Source of the DNA: Limnanthes douglasii subsp. nivea
Lineage: Eukaryota; Streptophyta; Magnoliopsida; Brassicales; Limnanthaceae
Assembly: GCA_036936605.1 (NCBI GenBank)
Contig: JAUPFV010000002.1
Span: 161,378,813 to 161,442,812, forward strand
DNA: 64,000 nucleotides
Direction: 5' to 3'
Position numbers and translations under genes: made by a program. This document shows, one piece after another, positions 43,351 to 55,915 of the stretch. The notes beneath the pieces were generated by a model. The model worked only from the letters and a program-made list of their open reading frames with translations, was not told the DNA's origin and searched no databases. Position 1 is the stretch's first letter; every line of letters starts with the position of its first letter.

Positions 43351-43539
43351 TATATCAAAACATAATAATTACAACAATAACATAAGAATGGTGTAAGGTA
43401 AATATGATAGGTTGCAAGTTATTCATACACCTCGTCAAAACCTCCCTAACCACCAGGGTAGGAACGAGTATGCTCCAAATATTTATATAAGTGTAAAACA
43501 ACATTAACAAAATAAATATTGTACACAATTATTCAAGAT

Positions 43540-44170
43540 AAAGTCTTAAATGCTCATCATTCAATGGGTGCCTCATAAAGTTTCCTTCTTGATCAATCAG
43601 TGGATAAGTTCCATGTTTGACCATTTCACTTACCGTATATGTCCCTTCCTAATTTGGTGCTAGCTTTCCAAGTTTTTTGTTTTTCGTATGTAAGAATACA
43701 TTTTTCAATACTATATCCCTTACTTCGAACTCTACCGTATTTGTTTCTCATTAAACCTTGATAATAAACACTCTGGATTAGCTTTGAATTCAAATATATG
43801 GGAGGGTAAATTCAATCGGTCTTACTGCGTCCATCCCATAAACCAAAGCAATTGAGATTCTTGAGTTAAAGTTCGGGGATAGTACAATAAGCCAACAACA
43901 CTTCTTGTAAGTAATTCGGTCACTTACCTGCTGCACCCTCTAAATTAATTTTTAGACTCGTCAGAATAGTCCTATTAATGAGCTTTATTTGCCTATTGGC
44001 TTGAGGGTGAAAATTTGAGGAAATATAGTTTTGAATTCCTCGGGAATTACACAGAATTTCTATGTCTATATTTTCAAACTTGGGACCATTATTTGTTCTA
44101 ATGCTTCCAAAGATCCCAAATCTGTAATATATGTTAGAGAGAATAAATTTAATTATTTCAACATATCGTT
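43540..44170 (-). pseudogene. Ty3/gypsy integrase C-terminal fragment (E)
   Basis: Minus strand: FILSNIYYRFGIFGSIRTNN, then GPKFEN, where NNG replaces the catalytic DNG; NFHPQANRQIKLINRTILTS (the HPQANGQ-E-NRT block, with the catalytic Glu as Lys); LEGAAGK; VLLAYCT; and a C-terminal EAPIE-like end near 43,570. Catalytic residues are altered and stops are present. The right edge ends sharply near 44,175, where unrelated sequence begins (ggaggggctgtttgg). Confidence 0.8.
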
Positions 44171-44334
44171 TAATTTTATTGGAGGGGCTGTTTGGTAAAC
44201 TTGAAAATATAAGTTAATTTTAGATGGATAGTAAAGAGGTAAAGGAGATGCTTAAGTTAATGTTTAAACTAAGAAAGTATTATTTTACTAGTAAGTGCTT
44301 CATTGTTTTATAAATGCTTCCTAAAATCCTTTAC

Positions 44335-44470
44335 ATAATCTAAATTAGGCCAAATGGGTATAATGGTCCGAACCAAGCTCATATGGCAAGTCTATGGTTC
44401 AAAACCCATCAAACCCAAAAATAAAATAAAATAAAAATAAAAATAATTAGAAATAAAAAATTACATTATT
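44335..44470 (+). repeat. Possible SINE-like remnant
   Basis: A segment with a B-box-like ggttcaaaaccc (44,397-44,408) preceded by gtataatggtccgaacc and followed by an A-rich tail (aaaataaaataaaataaaaa). That is the layout of a tRNA-derived SINE, but the A box is weak and no target duplication is seen. Confidence 0.25.
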
Positions 44471-44529
44471 ACAATAAAATAAGTATTGGCATAAGTCTTA
44501 TTGATCATTTGAATATTGTTTCTCTTGTC

Positions 44530-44760
44530 AACCGGATCAGCCTAACACACATAACGTTTGCGTCGACCCCAGCACTGAATCAAGGTTTGATACGTGGTTT
44601 TCAAGAGAAACATTTGGTTGACCACATACTTGAAATTTGTAAAGATTGTCAAGAAGGGCATTAGAATGATCACAACTGAAACGAGATGGATGATAGCTAG
44701 TTTGATAAGAGGAAGTTCCATCATACGTTATTCTCTGCAACCCAACTAACTTTCTAAATC
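44530..44760 (-). pseudogene. Unidentified coding-like fragment
   Basis: The 67-codon minus ORF (SSYQTSYHPSRFSCDHSNAL, then LLDNLYKFQVCGQPN) reads like a real protein piece. I cannot place it in a family. It lies between the SINE-like segment and AT-rich DNA, with no visible TIRs. Confidence 0.3.
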
Positions 44761-44769
44761 ACTCTCATA

Positions 44770-46440
44770 CTCACCGGCAAGACAATTTATGTGTGTCTTC
44801 TTACTACTTCGGAAAGATCTCTAAGAATAAGAGGTGTTGATAAGGGGTTGTTTGGTAAATTTATGGACAAGATAGTCAATCAGACATAAAATTTTATATT
44901 TACTAAAGTAAAAAAAGCCTCAAAAATGAGTTTATATATATTTCTAGGCCAATAAAGCCACATAGGCCCAAAAGGGTCAATGTAAATAACCATATAACCT
45001 CACTTTCTATGGGACATCACTTCTTTCACAATTCACATTTTGTTACTTTCTCTCTCTAAGTTCGCTCTCCAGCCAACAGCTGACTAGAAACACTGAAGGG
45101 TTCATACTCGATTCTTTAAAGCGACCCTCACAACACCGATGTTTAAGGCTAATTAACATAACATATCCAATCAACCTAAATTCATAATACAAACAGAGAT
45201 AAACCACTAGGATTTATCCGAAGCATATCAGACAAAATCTAGACTCATCAATATCTATATTTTCTGTAACTAGGTTTTAGACTTATTTCCTCTTATAAGT
45301 GTTATGTCACCCCCTTCCATCAAGAAAAAATAAATTTACATTGACCATGTGAACGAGAATCATTTTTTAAACATAAAAAAATTTAACTAATTTTTTACAT
45401 CAATAATAAAAATTTGTTGTATTATTGTATTTTATTTTGTTTGATAGGTTTTCCTCCAATCTAACGGATCACTGCCAGCCATTAATCATATGTGACATTC
45501 ACTAGTTTATTTAGATAGACGAAGTTGTATTACTCTATTATTCGATTGTATTATGATAAACACACAAATCCAATATTTTAAGTAACCAGACTATATAAGT
45601 TACAATTATTATTAAAGATTGATAAATGTTTTTATTGTTGTTTTAAACCTAAAATGTTTGTAACTTAACTATTGTTTGTATTTTTAGCTATATTTTCTTA
45701 GTTATTGATGCTTCCATTAATGACGATGTTTCAAAGCAAAATAGTTAAGAACCAAACTAATTTGTTAACATATTTGGATTAAAAATAGTACATGGATAGA
45801 ATGTGTCTACAGTTTAATGTCAGCAGTGATGGTTCAATATATATATGTATATATATTGGTAATATATGGACAACAAAATGTGGAAAATAAATTGGCTTCC
45901 GACACGTGTCGGATAACATAGTGTAAGGTTCAAAATCATGTGTTGATATGTATGCGATAAATATTATATACCACAATTCATGTTTGTGTTGTTTTTCGTT
46001 TAAAACATCCAAGTTTGTGTTGAACTTCATATTTTGAGATTTAAAATTTAGTTGTAAATTTTTAAAATATTTATCAATTAAATGATTAAGTTCAAAACAT
46101 TTTTATCTTAAAATTGATTTAGAAAGGGTACGTCAAAATATAACAAAATAAAATCATAGTCCATCTGTAGCTAGTTCTATCCGTTGGAATCTTCATGTGG
46201 GTTGTACTGAGCATGGCGCAATTGTTCATCTCTCATATACCAGAAGTTTATGTTCACCTGTATCGACTGAAGCTTGATAATGCTGTCAGTAATACCTGCA
46301 AAGAACAACTTTAGTATCTCTTATTTGACTTTCGATATGAGCCAAAAACTGATACATTGGAACCGATATCAGATAATCTCACTTATAGACACTCCATCCA
46401 TGTGCAAACGAAATCACGGTCAAACGATTCATATTGTACA
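44770..46440. other. No gene seen
   Basis: AT-rich and mixed sequence. A C/T-rich segment at 45,000-45,070 (tttctctctctaagttcg) resembles a leader or LTR end, and this interval could include the 3' LTR of element D, but I could not align it with anything. A short imperfect TA run lies at 45,838-45,857. Confidence 0.35.
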
Positions 46441-46444
46441 TGTA

Positions 46445-46446
<2 letters not shown>

Positions 46447-46506
<60 letters not shown>
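46447..46506. repeat. (AT)n microsatellite
   Basis: About 30 uninterrupted AT units. The ORF at 46,274-46,522 ends in it and is rejected. Confidence 0.97.
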
Positions 46507-46510
<4 letters not shown>

Positions 46511-46662
46511 CTTATTCAATAAATAATGATCATTCACATGTTCTCGCTTCATTTACTGTGTTTTTATTTTTTTAATAAAAATGAATATTCAACCATACTC
46601 CAATTCATATTATTAGTCGAATTATTTGATTTGTTGATAAACATTATTCGTGTATATATATA

Positions 46663-46670
46663 TATATAAG
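46663..46670 (+). promoter_or_regulatory. TATA box before the element D antisense-type ORF
   Basis: Tatatataagcacc at the end of a TA run, followed by a T/C-rich leader and an ATG at 46,732. The TA run makes this call weak on its own; it is supported by the parallel boxes in elements A and B. Confidence 0.4.
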
Positions 46671-46731
46671 CACCACTTAACTCTCTTTTATGTCTTCAAC
46701 TTGCTAAGCAGCCTAATAAAGAACGTTAGAG

Positions 46732-47335
46732 ATGGATACGAGTCTGAAACGTAGTGTAAGAGCGGGCAAGGAACGTTCTTTGACCGTCAAAGGGTCAATG
46801 AGCATAATCGGAGGCTTTTGGAGAAAATTATTAATGAAATCTGAACTGTGAAAAATTCGCTAAATACCAAACCGGAAAAAATGGTAGGAATCTAGGACAA
46901 GGTGAAGGTACTAGAGCTTAAGGTTTTTGTGACGGAGAGCTTAAAATAGCATACCTTGAAGAATGCAGAGGCGGTTAAGCTCAATGCTTTGAAAATCCAT
47001 ATGACCAAGCTCATTGACATGGCTAAGACTCAAGGGAATCTATTCTGTTTGGGATGGTCTTTGGCTTTCACATTATGTTACCCGGTGTGGACCTTGGTCA
47101 GTTGTTATAGATAGTCTATGAATTAAAATGATTGAAGGGCATGGGCTTGGATTTCAAGGAAGAGGTTGAAGAAAAATAATATAATGATGTAGTCAAGAAT
47201 TTCTGAAGACAAGAGCACTTTGAGGCGAGGTCTTTTAAGACCCTTACCAACGCGGATGCTTGTAGTCCTTCTACTAATCATTTCAACGAGCAGACCATCA
47301 CCAAAGAAGGCAACAACAACGCTTCGAAGTAGTTA
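46732..47335 (+). pseudogene. Antisense-type ORF relic of Tat element D
   Basis: The plus strand starts MDTSLKRSVRAGKERSLTVK and then breaks. In shifted frames, GMGLDFKEEVEEK, then NDVVKNF, then QEHFEARSFKTLTNADA resemble the charged C-terminal part of accessory proteins of gypsy elements. It lies opposite to and downstream of the minus-strand pol of element D, as in element A. Confidence 0.45.
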
Positions 47336-47339
47336 TTAT

Positions 47340-48340
47340 CTCTATCTAACTCGTTCTTTTAGTTATATTTTTGTTACTTATTTTAATAACATTTAGTTGT
47401 CATTGCACATTTTTTTCTTGCTTCAAACTATTCAAGTCGTGGAAGACCATGGCATTTTTTTAAATCTTAATGATGTGTTTCTTTGGATGCGTGAGTACAC
47501 AGTGAACGTAAAAGTTGTAACAAAATAGTTAGGAAGATCCAGACCACCACAATTTGATAAAGTTACCACCACAAAGTGAATTAGAAACCGATTGAGCTAA
47601 TACCACACCTGGATAAATTTTCTATCACCATACAATGAAAAAACTCGAAATCCGTCACCAATGAATTTTCCAAAACAAAGGATAAAAGAACAGATCTAAA
47701 GTGATCACAAAGTCACAAGAAACTCTGTAAATTATCAAAATTTATTTTCGTATTTCCATTGGTAGAAGATAACCTCTATATAAAGATGAATTACAACCAT
47801 AAACATTTAAATCTAGTCTACAAGTAGACATAACCTTTAGACTTTCAAAACAGACTAGTACAAAGTTCAATGTAAAAATAAATGCTAGTACAATGCTCAA
47901 TGTAGTAATAAATAAGAAAATAAATGCATTTGTAATTGTGGACAAAAATACACTTCAACTTTTTTAAATGGGCATTATAACTAATGAATATGGATGTGTA
48001 TAAAAATCTCAAATCATTAAACCCACAAATTCCACTTTGGAGAACCCGATCCTTTCTTAAAATTCATTTTGGGCCAGAGAAAGTAACGAAACACTCAACA
48101 TATTCTCCTTAACTTGTTCGACATTTGTATCTTGTGTTTCTGCTCCCGCATCACTTAACCAAACTCCATCTCTTTTGTTTAAATCGCTTACTTTATGATA
48201 TTCTTTTATGTTTATTTTAATTTTTATAATTGGCTTTGAAGCTTCGACCACATCCTACCTAGAGGCGATTTGTATCTAGTTTGATGGTTGCATTTAGGTC
48301 GTTTTAGTTAGTTAAAAATTTTAATTTGTCTTAATTTAGA
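47340..48340. other. No gene seen
   Basis: AT-rich spacer of element D. The 64-codon minus ORF at 48,057-48,251 (IKINIKEYHKVSDLNKRDGV) is unassigned. Confidence 0.35.
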
Positions 48341-48364
48341 GTCCCTAGCTTTCATTATTTTCTC

Positions 48365-48530
48365 ACTTTGATTGGATTATGTCAAGCCTTAACTTAAGAG
48401 CTACGACTATCTCCGACTAAAAATAATCTGACCATTTCCTCATGCTTTGACCGAATTAGATCCAACCTTAACTTAAGAGCTTTGGTTAACTCTGACCAAC
48501 AATAATTTGACATTTTTTTACATTCCAACC
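48365..48530. repeat. 79-bp tandem duplication in the element D spacer
   Basis: Ccttaacttaagagct is repeated at 48,387 and 48,466, with flanking similarity (ttga..g.attatgtca and aataat.tgac). It lies between integrase and the antisense-type ORF, as in element A. Confidence 0.65.
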
Positions 48531-48859
48531 AATTTTTAACTAGGCATTTACTTGAGAGGTATTCTTAGAGGACTTGAAGAAACATCACCCACCTTCTTTT
48601 TTAATTGATGAGCTTTAAAAAAGAACCAAAATTTAAAATATATATGACAAAAGGTGCATTAATTAGTCGGTTATGTAAGTATGTCATTAAAATCTTTATA
48701 CGCCACTAGAGTATAAAAATGCATCATCGATCATTATATTATAATTACGAAACAATCAACACGAACCAAAGTTCAAAAAATCATACTTTTATATTTGATA
48801 TTCCAAGGGTGGGAGAATAGTATACCTTCTTTATTCACAAGGTTATATGTCCACGTCTT

Positions 48860-49900
48860 TATATTTTCAAAAACCGTGTAAGCCCCTTTCTAATTTGGCC
48901 TCAATTTGCTACTTGTGAGGTTCTTGGTATACAAGGATACTTTTAAAAGAACCTAATCCCCTAGCTCTAACTCACGAAAACGGACACGCGAGGTTCATCT
49001 TCTTCTCACTAATTCTTCTTCAATCATGTCCAATTTTACTCTGCTTCCCAAATCATTTTTATTTTTAAAAATGTTAACCACTCGATATGAGGGAAAGATG
49101 GTTTATGCGTGGACAACACCAGCCATCTCATAGACAAGAGCAAAAGGAATTTCTCCTATGGTGGTTTGAGGCTTGGTTCGATAGGCTTAAATGAAAGCCT
49201 AAAGATAGTTAGTACATGTGCCAACAAGTACCTCTAAGTTCTTTTACATCATGTCTAACTAACTTCGGTTCGTAACCATAACATGAATATTATCCTAAGG
49301 ATGGAAAGGTGTCGAGAAGTGGTTTTAAATTCCCCTCATTCGACTAAAAAAAACTTATCTCATCATTCTTGAAAGTGGACACCATTATCAGTTGCAATTA
49401 CCTTTGCTATTTTGAACATACATTAGATGTTAGTTTTTATACAAGTTACCACCTTTTTGTATTTATTCTTACAAGTGGTTTGCCCTTTATCCTTTTTGAG
49501 AAATAGTTTCTTGCAACAAAGATATATAAGTGTCTCATGATTGCTTTAGGAAGAGGTCCAACAAGATCCAAGCCTCACATGTCAATAAGAAACGTTTCTA
49601 ATATGGTTTCTAAAGACATTGTCATGTGAATGATAACACTTGCAAAATATTGTTGAGCATCACACTTCTTGACTAACTTCTTAGAATCGGCCATAATCCT
49701 AGGCCAATAGTACCCTTGTAGAAACACCTTTCTTATCAAAGTTTTAAATCCACAGTGATCCAACCTTTCATATTCACGAAGTTTTTCAAGGACATCACAA
49801 GACTTATCTGAATGAAACAGCAAAGGAGGAGTAACTTAAGCCTTATTTGTACACGGTTCCTTATATTAAAATAAACTTGCAAGCTTTGAATTTCAGTATA
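48860..49900 (-). pseudogene. Element D integrase
   Basis: The zinc-binding region is clear on minus (49,823-49,575): LREYERLDHCGFKTLIRKVF, then GYYWPRIMADSKKLVKKCDA. Past it the core is shattered; NYFSKRIKGKPLV and LQLIMVSTF (degraded TDNG region) are the best traces. The C-terminal end (LACPFS, VRARGLGSFKSILVYQEPHK) fades at ~48,870. Confidence 0.7.
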
Positions 49901-50149
49901 TGTAACGAAACTTTATTCTATTGGAGCACATCTTTTGAAAGTAAATCTCTTATTTTAGTTGTCCAATCAGTTGAGTCTATGGTGCACTATCCATGCCTCG
50001 TTTTATTTCCCTATAATCTGCTTTTATTAATGGTTGTGTTTGAATAACAACCCAAGGGGCAACCTCAGAGCATGTCAAATATTCTAAGGAGTCCTCAAGT
50101 AAGTTTTTGGCCCTTGGAACCTATCCATATTAGAGTATCTTAAAAGCTC

Positions 50150-51006
50150 CAGCTTGTTATATGAGCATTTTGAGTTATTTAACCAAAAGATCCTTTTGCA
50201 CTTCTGTCTAGCCAAGAGTGGGATTGATCAACAGTTATGATTAACTAATAATCTTCATCCTCTTAGTTCTATACACTATTTCATACAAAGCTCAACAATA
50301 GAATCCTCATACTCAGCCTCATTGTTGGTCTCTTAATATAGAATTACGTCAAGAAATTAACCAATGTTTGGGCTTTGAAAATAAAATTCGGTTCAAAATT
50401 TATGTCAGAATTCCCGAGCTCAACTGACCATCACACCAGACGTCCGGATATATATAATGTATGAAGTATACTTAATAGAGGAAAAGAGATTTGGAAAATT
50501 ATTGAGTGGGCCTAAAAATAAACCTCATCTTCCTTGCAACAACAAAAAAAGCAAGTGATAGCTTTTATAACCAAAGGTACTTGTATATGTGATGAGTAAA
50601 CTTTTGCTCACATATTATATGGATTTTGGGAACTTGTTCATTTCCATTATTAAAGTGTCACTTATAACATAATCATATATTACCATATAAATTAATAATA
50701 TCTGCTCTATGAGCGGCTTACTGACAAAAATACTTTTTTAATCTTTTCAGAATCTCGATCATATTCTTCGGTTCAATGGAATTAATTAGCATTTTATAAC
50801 ACCTCAAAGAAAAGGAAACATTTATTTGAGAAACAAGAAATAAAATTGTTGAGGTTCGTCAGCCTTCTAGTCAATATTCGAACTTCCTTGATAGACCTAC
50901 AAGGAAACATAAAGGTTAAATCCTCAAATTGTAATAGACCAACCTTCATCCCCTTTGGCTGACAAGGTAGCCCATAAATTTGACGGACCGGACACCATAT
51001 GCACAC
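50150..51006 (-). pseudogene. Element D RT connection, RNase H and second RNase H
   Basis: KEVRILTRRLTNLNNFISCF, then SNKCFLFFEVL is the RT-to-RNase H linker (Q-L-GR-AALNRFIS...CLPFF). Then LSLAFFVVARKMRFIF (LALVVAARKLRPYF) and, near 50,330-50,300 on minus, the NNEAEYE motif of the aRNase H. Confidence 0.7.
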
Positions 51007-51039
51007 TTCTATTGATTATGCTTAAGGTTAGCTTTCTTA

Positions 51040-51600
51040 AAGTTCTGGAAAGTTTCAACTAAGTTATGCGTTTTGAATCATCGAGGTTTTTATATACCTC
51101 CATATTATTGCATATTTGGTCAGCAAAGGCTTTGTTGACCAACCTTTTATAGGTTGCTCTGAAAATTTTCAATCTGAACGATATATACTTGCAAGAAAAT
51201 AAGCCTTGATTGGCTATGAAGGTAGTTCTCTCTTGGTTATCTAGATGCATCTAAATCTGCTTTTAACATGAGTAGGCACCAATGAAGGATAAAAGTTTGT
51301 TCTTTGAGGTAAATCCTACCAATTGATCGATCTTTGGAACCAGGAAGGGGTCCTTAATTAGATTGGTTACTGAAACTCTCTTATATGCCTTACCTTAGAA
51401 AGTCGATTAGCTTTCGTAACAATTGATTTGGATTGTTTGGTCGCGGAATCTCCCCTCTTCTGCTTAATAAGCCTTACATTTTTATTGATTGATAATTTGT
51501 AAAAGATAATGCTAGGTGTTACTCCTACAACATCCCATGTAATCCAAGAAAATACATCCAATTTATTAGACATAAAAGTTACCAACTCATATGAGATAAC
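51040..51600 (-). pseudogene. Element D reverse transcriptase
   Basis: MSNKLDVFSWITWDVVGVTP, then RLIKQKRGDSATKQSKSI, and VRHIREFQ (entry region), then NQERTTFIANQGLFSCKYIS, RATYKRLVNKAFADQI and NNMEVYKNLDDSK. The last reads K-N-L-DD where VYVDD is normal, so the catalytic strand is altered. Confidence 0.75.
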
Positions 51601-51899
51601 CTTATACTGAGGTGCCGATTTTTAGCGATTTCCCTTCCTCAAAAGTATGAGATTAATTTTTTATCCAAGAATAATCAGGCTTGGGCCCTCTTTAGAGTCG
51701 TCAATTGGCTTGACCTCAATGTGAGACCCTCTAACTTCTATTTTATTGAAGCGGGAGATATTATGTAGTACTTCAAAATAACATTTTTATTACTCATTAT
51801 AGCCCCAACCTTGAATACGACAACATAACAAAAAAAATTACGTACGGTGGAGGCTAATTCATGTACCCTATCGAGCCATGCCATCCAAAATATTACGTT

Positions 51900-52170
51900 A
51901 TAAGAATGGGACCTTCAACAATCAGAACTCATGCAATATTTATACTCACCCAAGTCTAGAATAAATTTATCGTTAAATTCACCTATCACCAAAATGTTGG
52001 CTCGTCTGAAACAAATTATTGGTCTCTCATAAGGTCGGATATATGAAAGGTTCTTCACCATGTTAATCATTAAAACGTCTTCATGGTGGCATGACATACC
52101 TATGAGATTTGTATCATCAAAGATAATATGTGGATAAGGGGCTCGAGAAAAATAAGTAGGCATACTCCCT
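51900..52170 (-). pseudogene. Element D protease-region fragment
   Basis: IIFDDTNLIGMSCHHEDVLM, then INMV resembles the TF...DL-G-..PH-D-LVI segment before the active site of Tat proteases. The active-site DSGSS motif itself could not be found. Confidence 0.5.
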
Positions 52171-53049
52171 TGGTATTGAGCTTCAAGGATCCCAACATGT
52201 TTTTTTCTTGGAGGTATTAGTCATCGCTAACAAACAATTACAACCCAAAATTGTATCTATGATATGTATTTTAGGTTTTGGGTCTAGTTACTTATTAGAT
52301 ATGTCTGGAAGCACAATAGTATGATCCACAATTGTAATGGTTTATTTTTCTTTAAGAATTATTGTTGTAGTATTGTACCCCTAGGTCTCGCGCCTTTCAC
52401 CAATAGGATTTGGTTCAGACCTAGCATACCCTTGGGTAGAAGGCTCATAGGACTTGACAAACTCGATTAGTTTTTCATTATCGATCAAACTCTAAAATTA
52501 TTTTCAATGTTATATAATATCTATTTTGATCACCGATGTCATTGTGATATTTATAAAACTTTGTATTTTATATCTCACGAGACTTCATTATTGGGAAAAC
52601 CTTTAAAATTGAATTAATGTTTTGCTTCCTCATAAAATTCTGCCACACTATATGCCAAACGTGTGTAGATGTCGTGACTAACCCATTTGTTTCTATGGTA
52701 ATCGAGACCTTACTCGAAAGTTTGACATAATTAAGGTAACTTGGTTTGTCCTTGACCTGACCGGAGCTTGCGGGTGTGGAGGCCTATGCTGAGGGGTAAC
52801 TGGAGGATAGTAAGGTTATTATTTTGAATGTGGTGTTTTATAAACGGTCATTATAGGGATAGGAGCTTGGTTTTGGTGATGGCACAAATGAAGATATGAT
52901 TTTGTTGATGGGCACATGTCGGGGTTGCATGTTTGGCACTAGTTTCAACCTTCTTATTTTTTCCACCTTAATATGTGACTCCACTTGAGCCAATAGTGCC
53001 ACGAAACACATACATTTTTCTTCATAAAATCCTTAGCAAGAAACCCATG

Positions 53050-53620
53050 AGGATTCATTTCCTTAACAAAGCACATGTTACAATCATATTCAGTCATCTA
53101 GGTTCTTCTTGGTTTGAACTAAGTGTCGGATATAGTCTCATAAATTCTCATCGGACTGCCACTTATAGTGCATAAAAAATCACTATCACATTTGATCTCT
53201 TTACTCCTAATAAATTGATCCATGAACATAGTCCACATAGTGCCAAATAGTTTTATTAAACTTGGAGGTAGATGGTTGAACTAGGTGAAAGTGTTTCCTA
53301 TAAAATTTATTGAAAAACGTGGAGACAAAAGTTTGTCGTCTCTCCGAAGCTTAAAATCACATTCCTAAAATGCTCAATATTATTCTTTGTGTTTGTGAGC
53401 CATCGTACATGTCCATATTATAGTGTTCGGACTTTCGTAGAAACTCTTTAGCAAAAATATGAAGAACTAAATATGATGAGACCATGTTATACCTATGTAT
53501 GTGTGATAGTCCATTAACAATATCGTTAAAGTATCGATATTGATTCGATCATTAGAACACTTTAGGGTTCTTATATGAAGGTACGACATTGGCATATTTG
53601 ATATAAATCCATGACCTTAG
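53050..53620 (-). pseudogene. Element D gag relic
   Basis: Minus strand: MDMYDGSQTQRIILSIL (YDG-DP--HL), then TWFNHLPPSLIKLFGTMWTM-like text with a stop in place of W. These are the standard gypsy gag landmarks. Strongly frameshifted. Confidence 0.55.
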
Positions 53621-54639
53621 CCAGGTGTTGGATGGGCTGAAAGGTTTGGATTGACTCTGCATTATGGTTGGTTCCATGGTAGAGGTATATATGGTGTAGC
53701 ATGCTGCTAAGGTTTGGGAATCAGAGTTTCAGCAAACTCAAGCTCTCTCTGGGGCTTGGATGTTGGCACCGGTTTGGTCTCCTTCCTATGAGTTGAAGAC
53801 TGGCGATCATCCCTTTCCTGTAAAGCATGTTGACTCTTAGTATGATGTATGATCAATGATGATGTCTTACTTTTAAGAAGCGAAGTACTTATCACTATTC
53901 ATATTGGCCTGAGGATGACACTAATGTCGAGCTCGATGCTTACTCTTGAAAAAACCATATATTTTGTCGAGGTGCATGTATCATAGGGACTCTAAATACC
54001 CATAGTCACCCTTAATGGTCTCAAACTCCACATGATTTGTCTCACTTTAGATCCCGAGGCTAGAGGCCTATAGGCTATATTCCACTCGTCCATTTCAGCT
54101 CGAAATAGGTCTCAAATGTAAGTGTCTAATGTTGCTCATTAATTTGAGCTCAAAGCAGAAGCAAGTCAGGGAGAGCCCCTGAATCTTAATTAATATAATT
54201 CCTTTCGGAGACCTTTGAAGGTTTATCACACTATATATGTTTATTTCTTTCAAAATATACTCTAAACAAGACTTGCGAATACTAGTAATATGGCTATGAA
54301 AATAGATTTTGGTGTACCAATGTTTCCCACATATCGCGCGTTTGATGAGGTCCAAATCTTTCCGGGTACCGGTGTAAAAACTTAAAACAAGAATAATGAT
54401 TGTTCAACCCTTTCTACAAGTGTGATAACTTATATTTATAGTGAATGTTGCGGGTGATTTGGATCTTTTTGGTACATAAGTACATTTGGCTTATATTTCG
54501 TTTGTCTTACATGGATAACCAATGACATAGACATTAGATCCACACTAAGTCGACGGTGTTACTAATAATTCAGTCATCAAACTATTTCATAAACCTCACT
54601 GGACTCGTTAAACTTATAGGGTTTTTTAGCCAAATTACG

Positions 54640-54845
54640 TTTTTACCTTTCGTAATTAATTAAAGGAAGCGATAGGAAGAGATTACCTTGAATAAAGGGG
54701 TATCGGTAGAATGAAGCAGAGAACAGATCGTGGATCGGATATTCAAAGAATAAGAGAATACTAATATGAAACAATATGAACATTGATTCGAACCGGCAAA
54801 CTTTAAACCGAATGGCTGAAAAATATGGCTCGGAATCTTCCATGG
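54640..54845 (-). pseudogene. Possible captured exon with splice donor
   Basis: A 66-codon minus ORF (MEDSEPYFSAIRFKVCRFES, then hydrophobic LFHISILLFFEYPIHDLF) is followed on minus by caaggtaatctcttcc, a good splice donor. The upstream and downstream agggttttttagcc-like text resembles a MULE terminus. Family unknown; this may be chance. Confidence 0.25.
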
Positions 54846-55359
54846 AGGATCAATCGGTGGACTCTGCTACCGGAAAGGTTTTTGCGGCAACCTGAATTAG
54901 CTCAAGATGAAATCACTTTATATCTCTCTTAAATTCAACTTACCTCCCTAAAATGATAATGCGAGAAAGATTTATGAGTTCTCGAACTATTTATAATACG
55001 GACACCTCTCTTTTTTAATTGTTTCTCTTTGTTTTAATGATTACATATACTTTAGGAAGCCCAAATGGTGAAACTTTCCATTCATATGTGAGAAAGAAAT
55101 TAAGCTTTAATATGTCTATTAATAGGTCTCATTGAACATGATACATAACACATAAGATTCATGCTTGGAAAAGTGAACCCTATGGGAAGGAAAAACTCTG
55201 CAACTTCTCTAAAATTCCTTAGAGGTAATTTGGTCATAAGGATCACGCACGCTAAATCGCCCACAGATGATAAAGTTTCGAGCCACATAATGAAGAGCCT
55301 TTTGGACCCATGCTCTGACTTTCGAGACTAATCACATGACCGGACACTTTGGAAATCTC

Positions 55360-55431
55360 ATATACATTCTCCGGTCTAAATTGGTCGATTCAGTTATATA
55401 CATTCTCCGGTCTAAATTGGTCGATTCAGTT
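55360..55431 (+). repeat. Perfect 36-bp tandem duplication
   Basis: The unit beginning atatacattctccggtcta and ending gtcgattcagtt is present twice without mismatch (55,360-55,395, 55,396-55,431), ~80 bp left of the element C LTR. Confidence 0.92.
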
Positions 55432-55510
55432 ATGACTTTATAGTCCAATCCAATCATGGGGCTCTTTAAGATCCTCCCTCAGTGAAATCGTAAAGGCAAG
55501 GGAGTCTACT

Positions 55511-55781
55511 TGATAAGGAAATAGAATGTTCAGGATCAAAATTTAATAAATAAAACCTTCTACAACTGAGAGGAATTTAGGGCTTTATGTAATGATAAAT
55601 GGCTAGTATGCAATTAGACCTTTTTGCATAACAAATTCTGTTACACTTAAGTATTTGAGCCTATATATAAAGGCCAGGGCTGAACTTAATAAAGTATTCT
55701 GACGTTTTGAATAACGTGTCTACTTTCTCTCTATAAACTCTACTTCTCTACATTTCTCTCTAAGATCAAATTTAGTCCACA
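55511..55781 (+). repeat. 5' LTR of Tat element C
   Basis: 271 bp, begins tgataaggaaatag and ends tttagtccaca. It contains a TATA box (ctatatataaag, 55,661-55,672) and a polyT/C-rich 3' part (tttctctctataaactctac). It matches in inverted orientation the LTR at 59,675-59,958. Confidence 0.85.
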
Positions 55782-55802
55782 CCAAATTGGCGACCACAGT
55801 GG
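55782..55802 (+). other. Primer-binding site of element C
   Basis: Ccaaattggcgaccacagtg directly follows the LTR end. This ttggcgac.ac.gtgg form is found in many gypsy elements. Confidence 0.75.
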
Positions 55803-55915
55803 AAGCTTTTTAATTGTCTCTCTTCTTACGTCTTGATACAAAACCATAAGTATTGTCTTTCTTCATTCGTTTTGATTGTTTTTGTTCAATTCTTACAAGT
55901 TAATTTGATCGATAA

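Larger units (their letters stand above)
46640..54000 (-). mobile_element. Tat-type Ty3/gypsy retrotransposon D (decayed)
   Basis: On minus, from right to left: gag (53.6-53.0 kb), protease (52.1), RT (51.6-51.0), RNase H and second RNase H (50.8-50.2), integrase (49.9-48.9), a spacer with a tandem duplication and an opposite-strand ORF relic. The NNEAEYE signature of the second RNase H (about 50,312-50,330, minus) places it in the Tat lineage. LTRs were not identified. Stops are dense throughout, suggesting it is older than element C. Confidence 0.7.

Noticed and set aside
44184..44859. Two ggggctgtttggtaaa-like motifs (44,184 and 44,844) as ends of a hAT MITE
   Set aside because: They lie in the same orientation; no inverted partner ccaaacagcccc was found.
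53707..53895. 62-codon minus ORF (Ser/Lys/Arg-rich) as an independent gene
   Set aside because: It lies in the gag region of decayed element D and shows no separate features.
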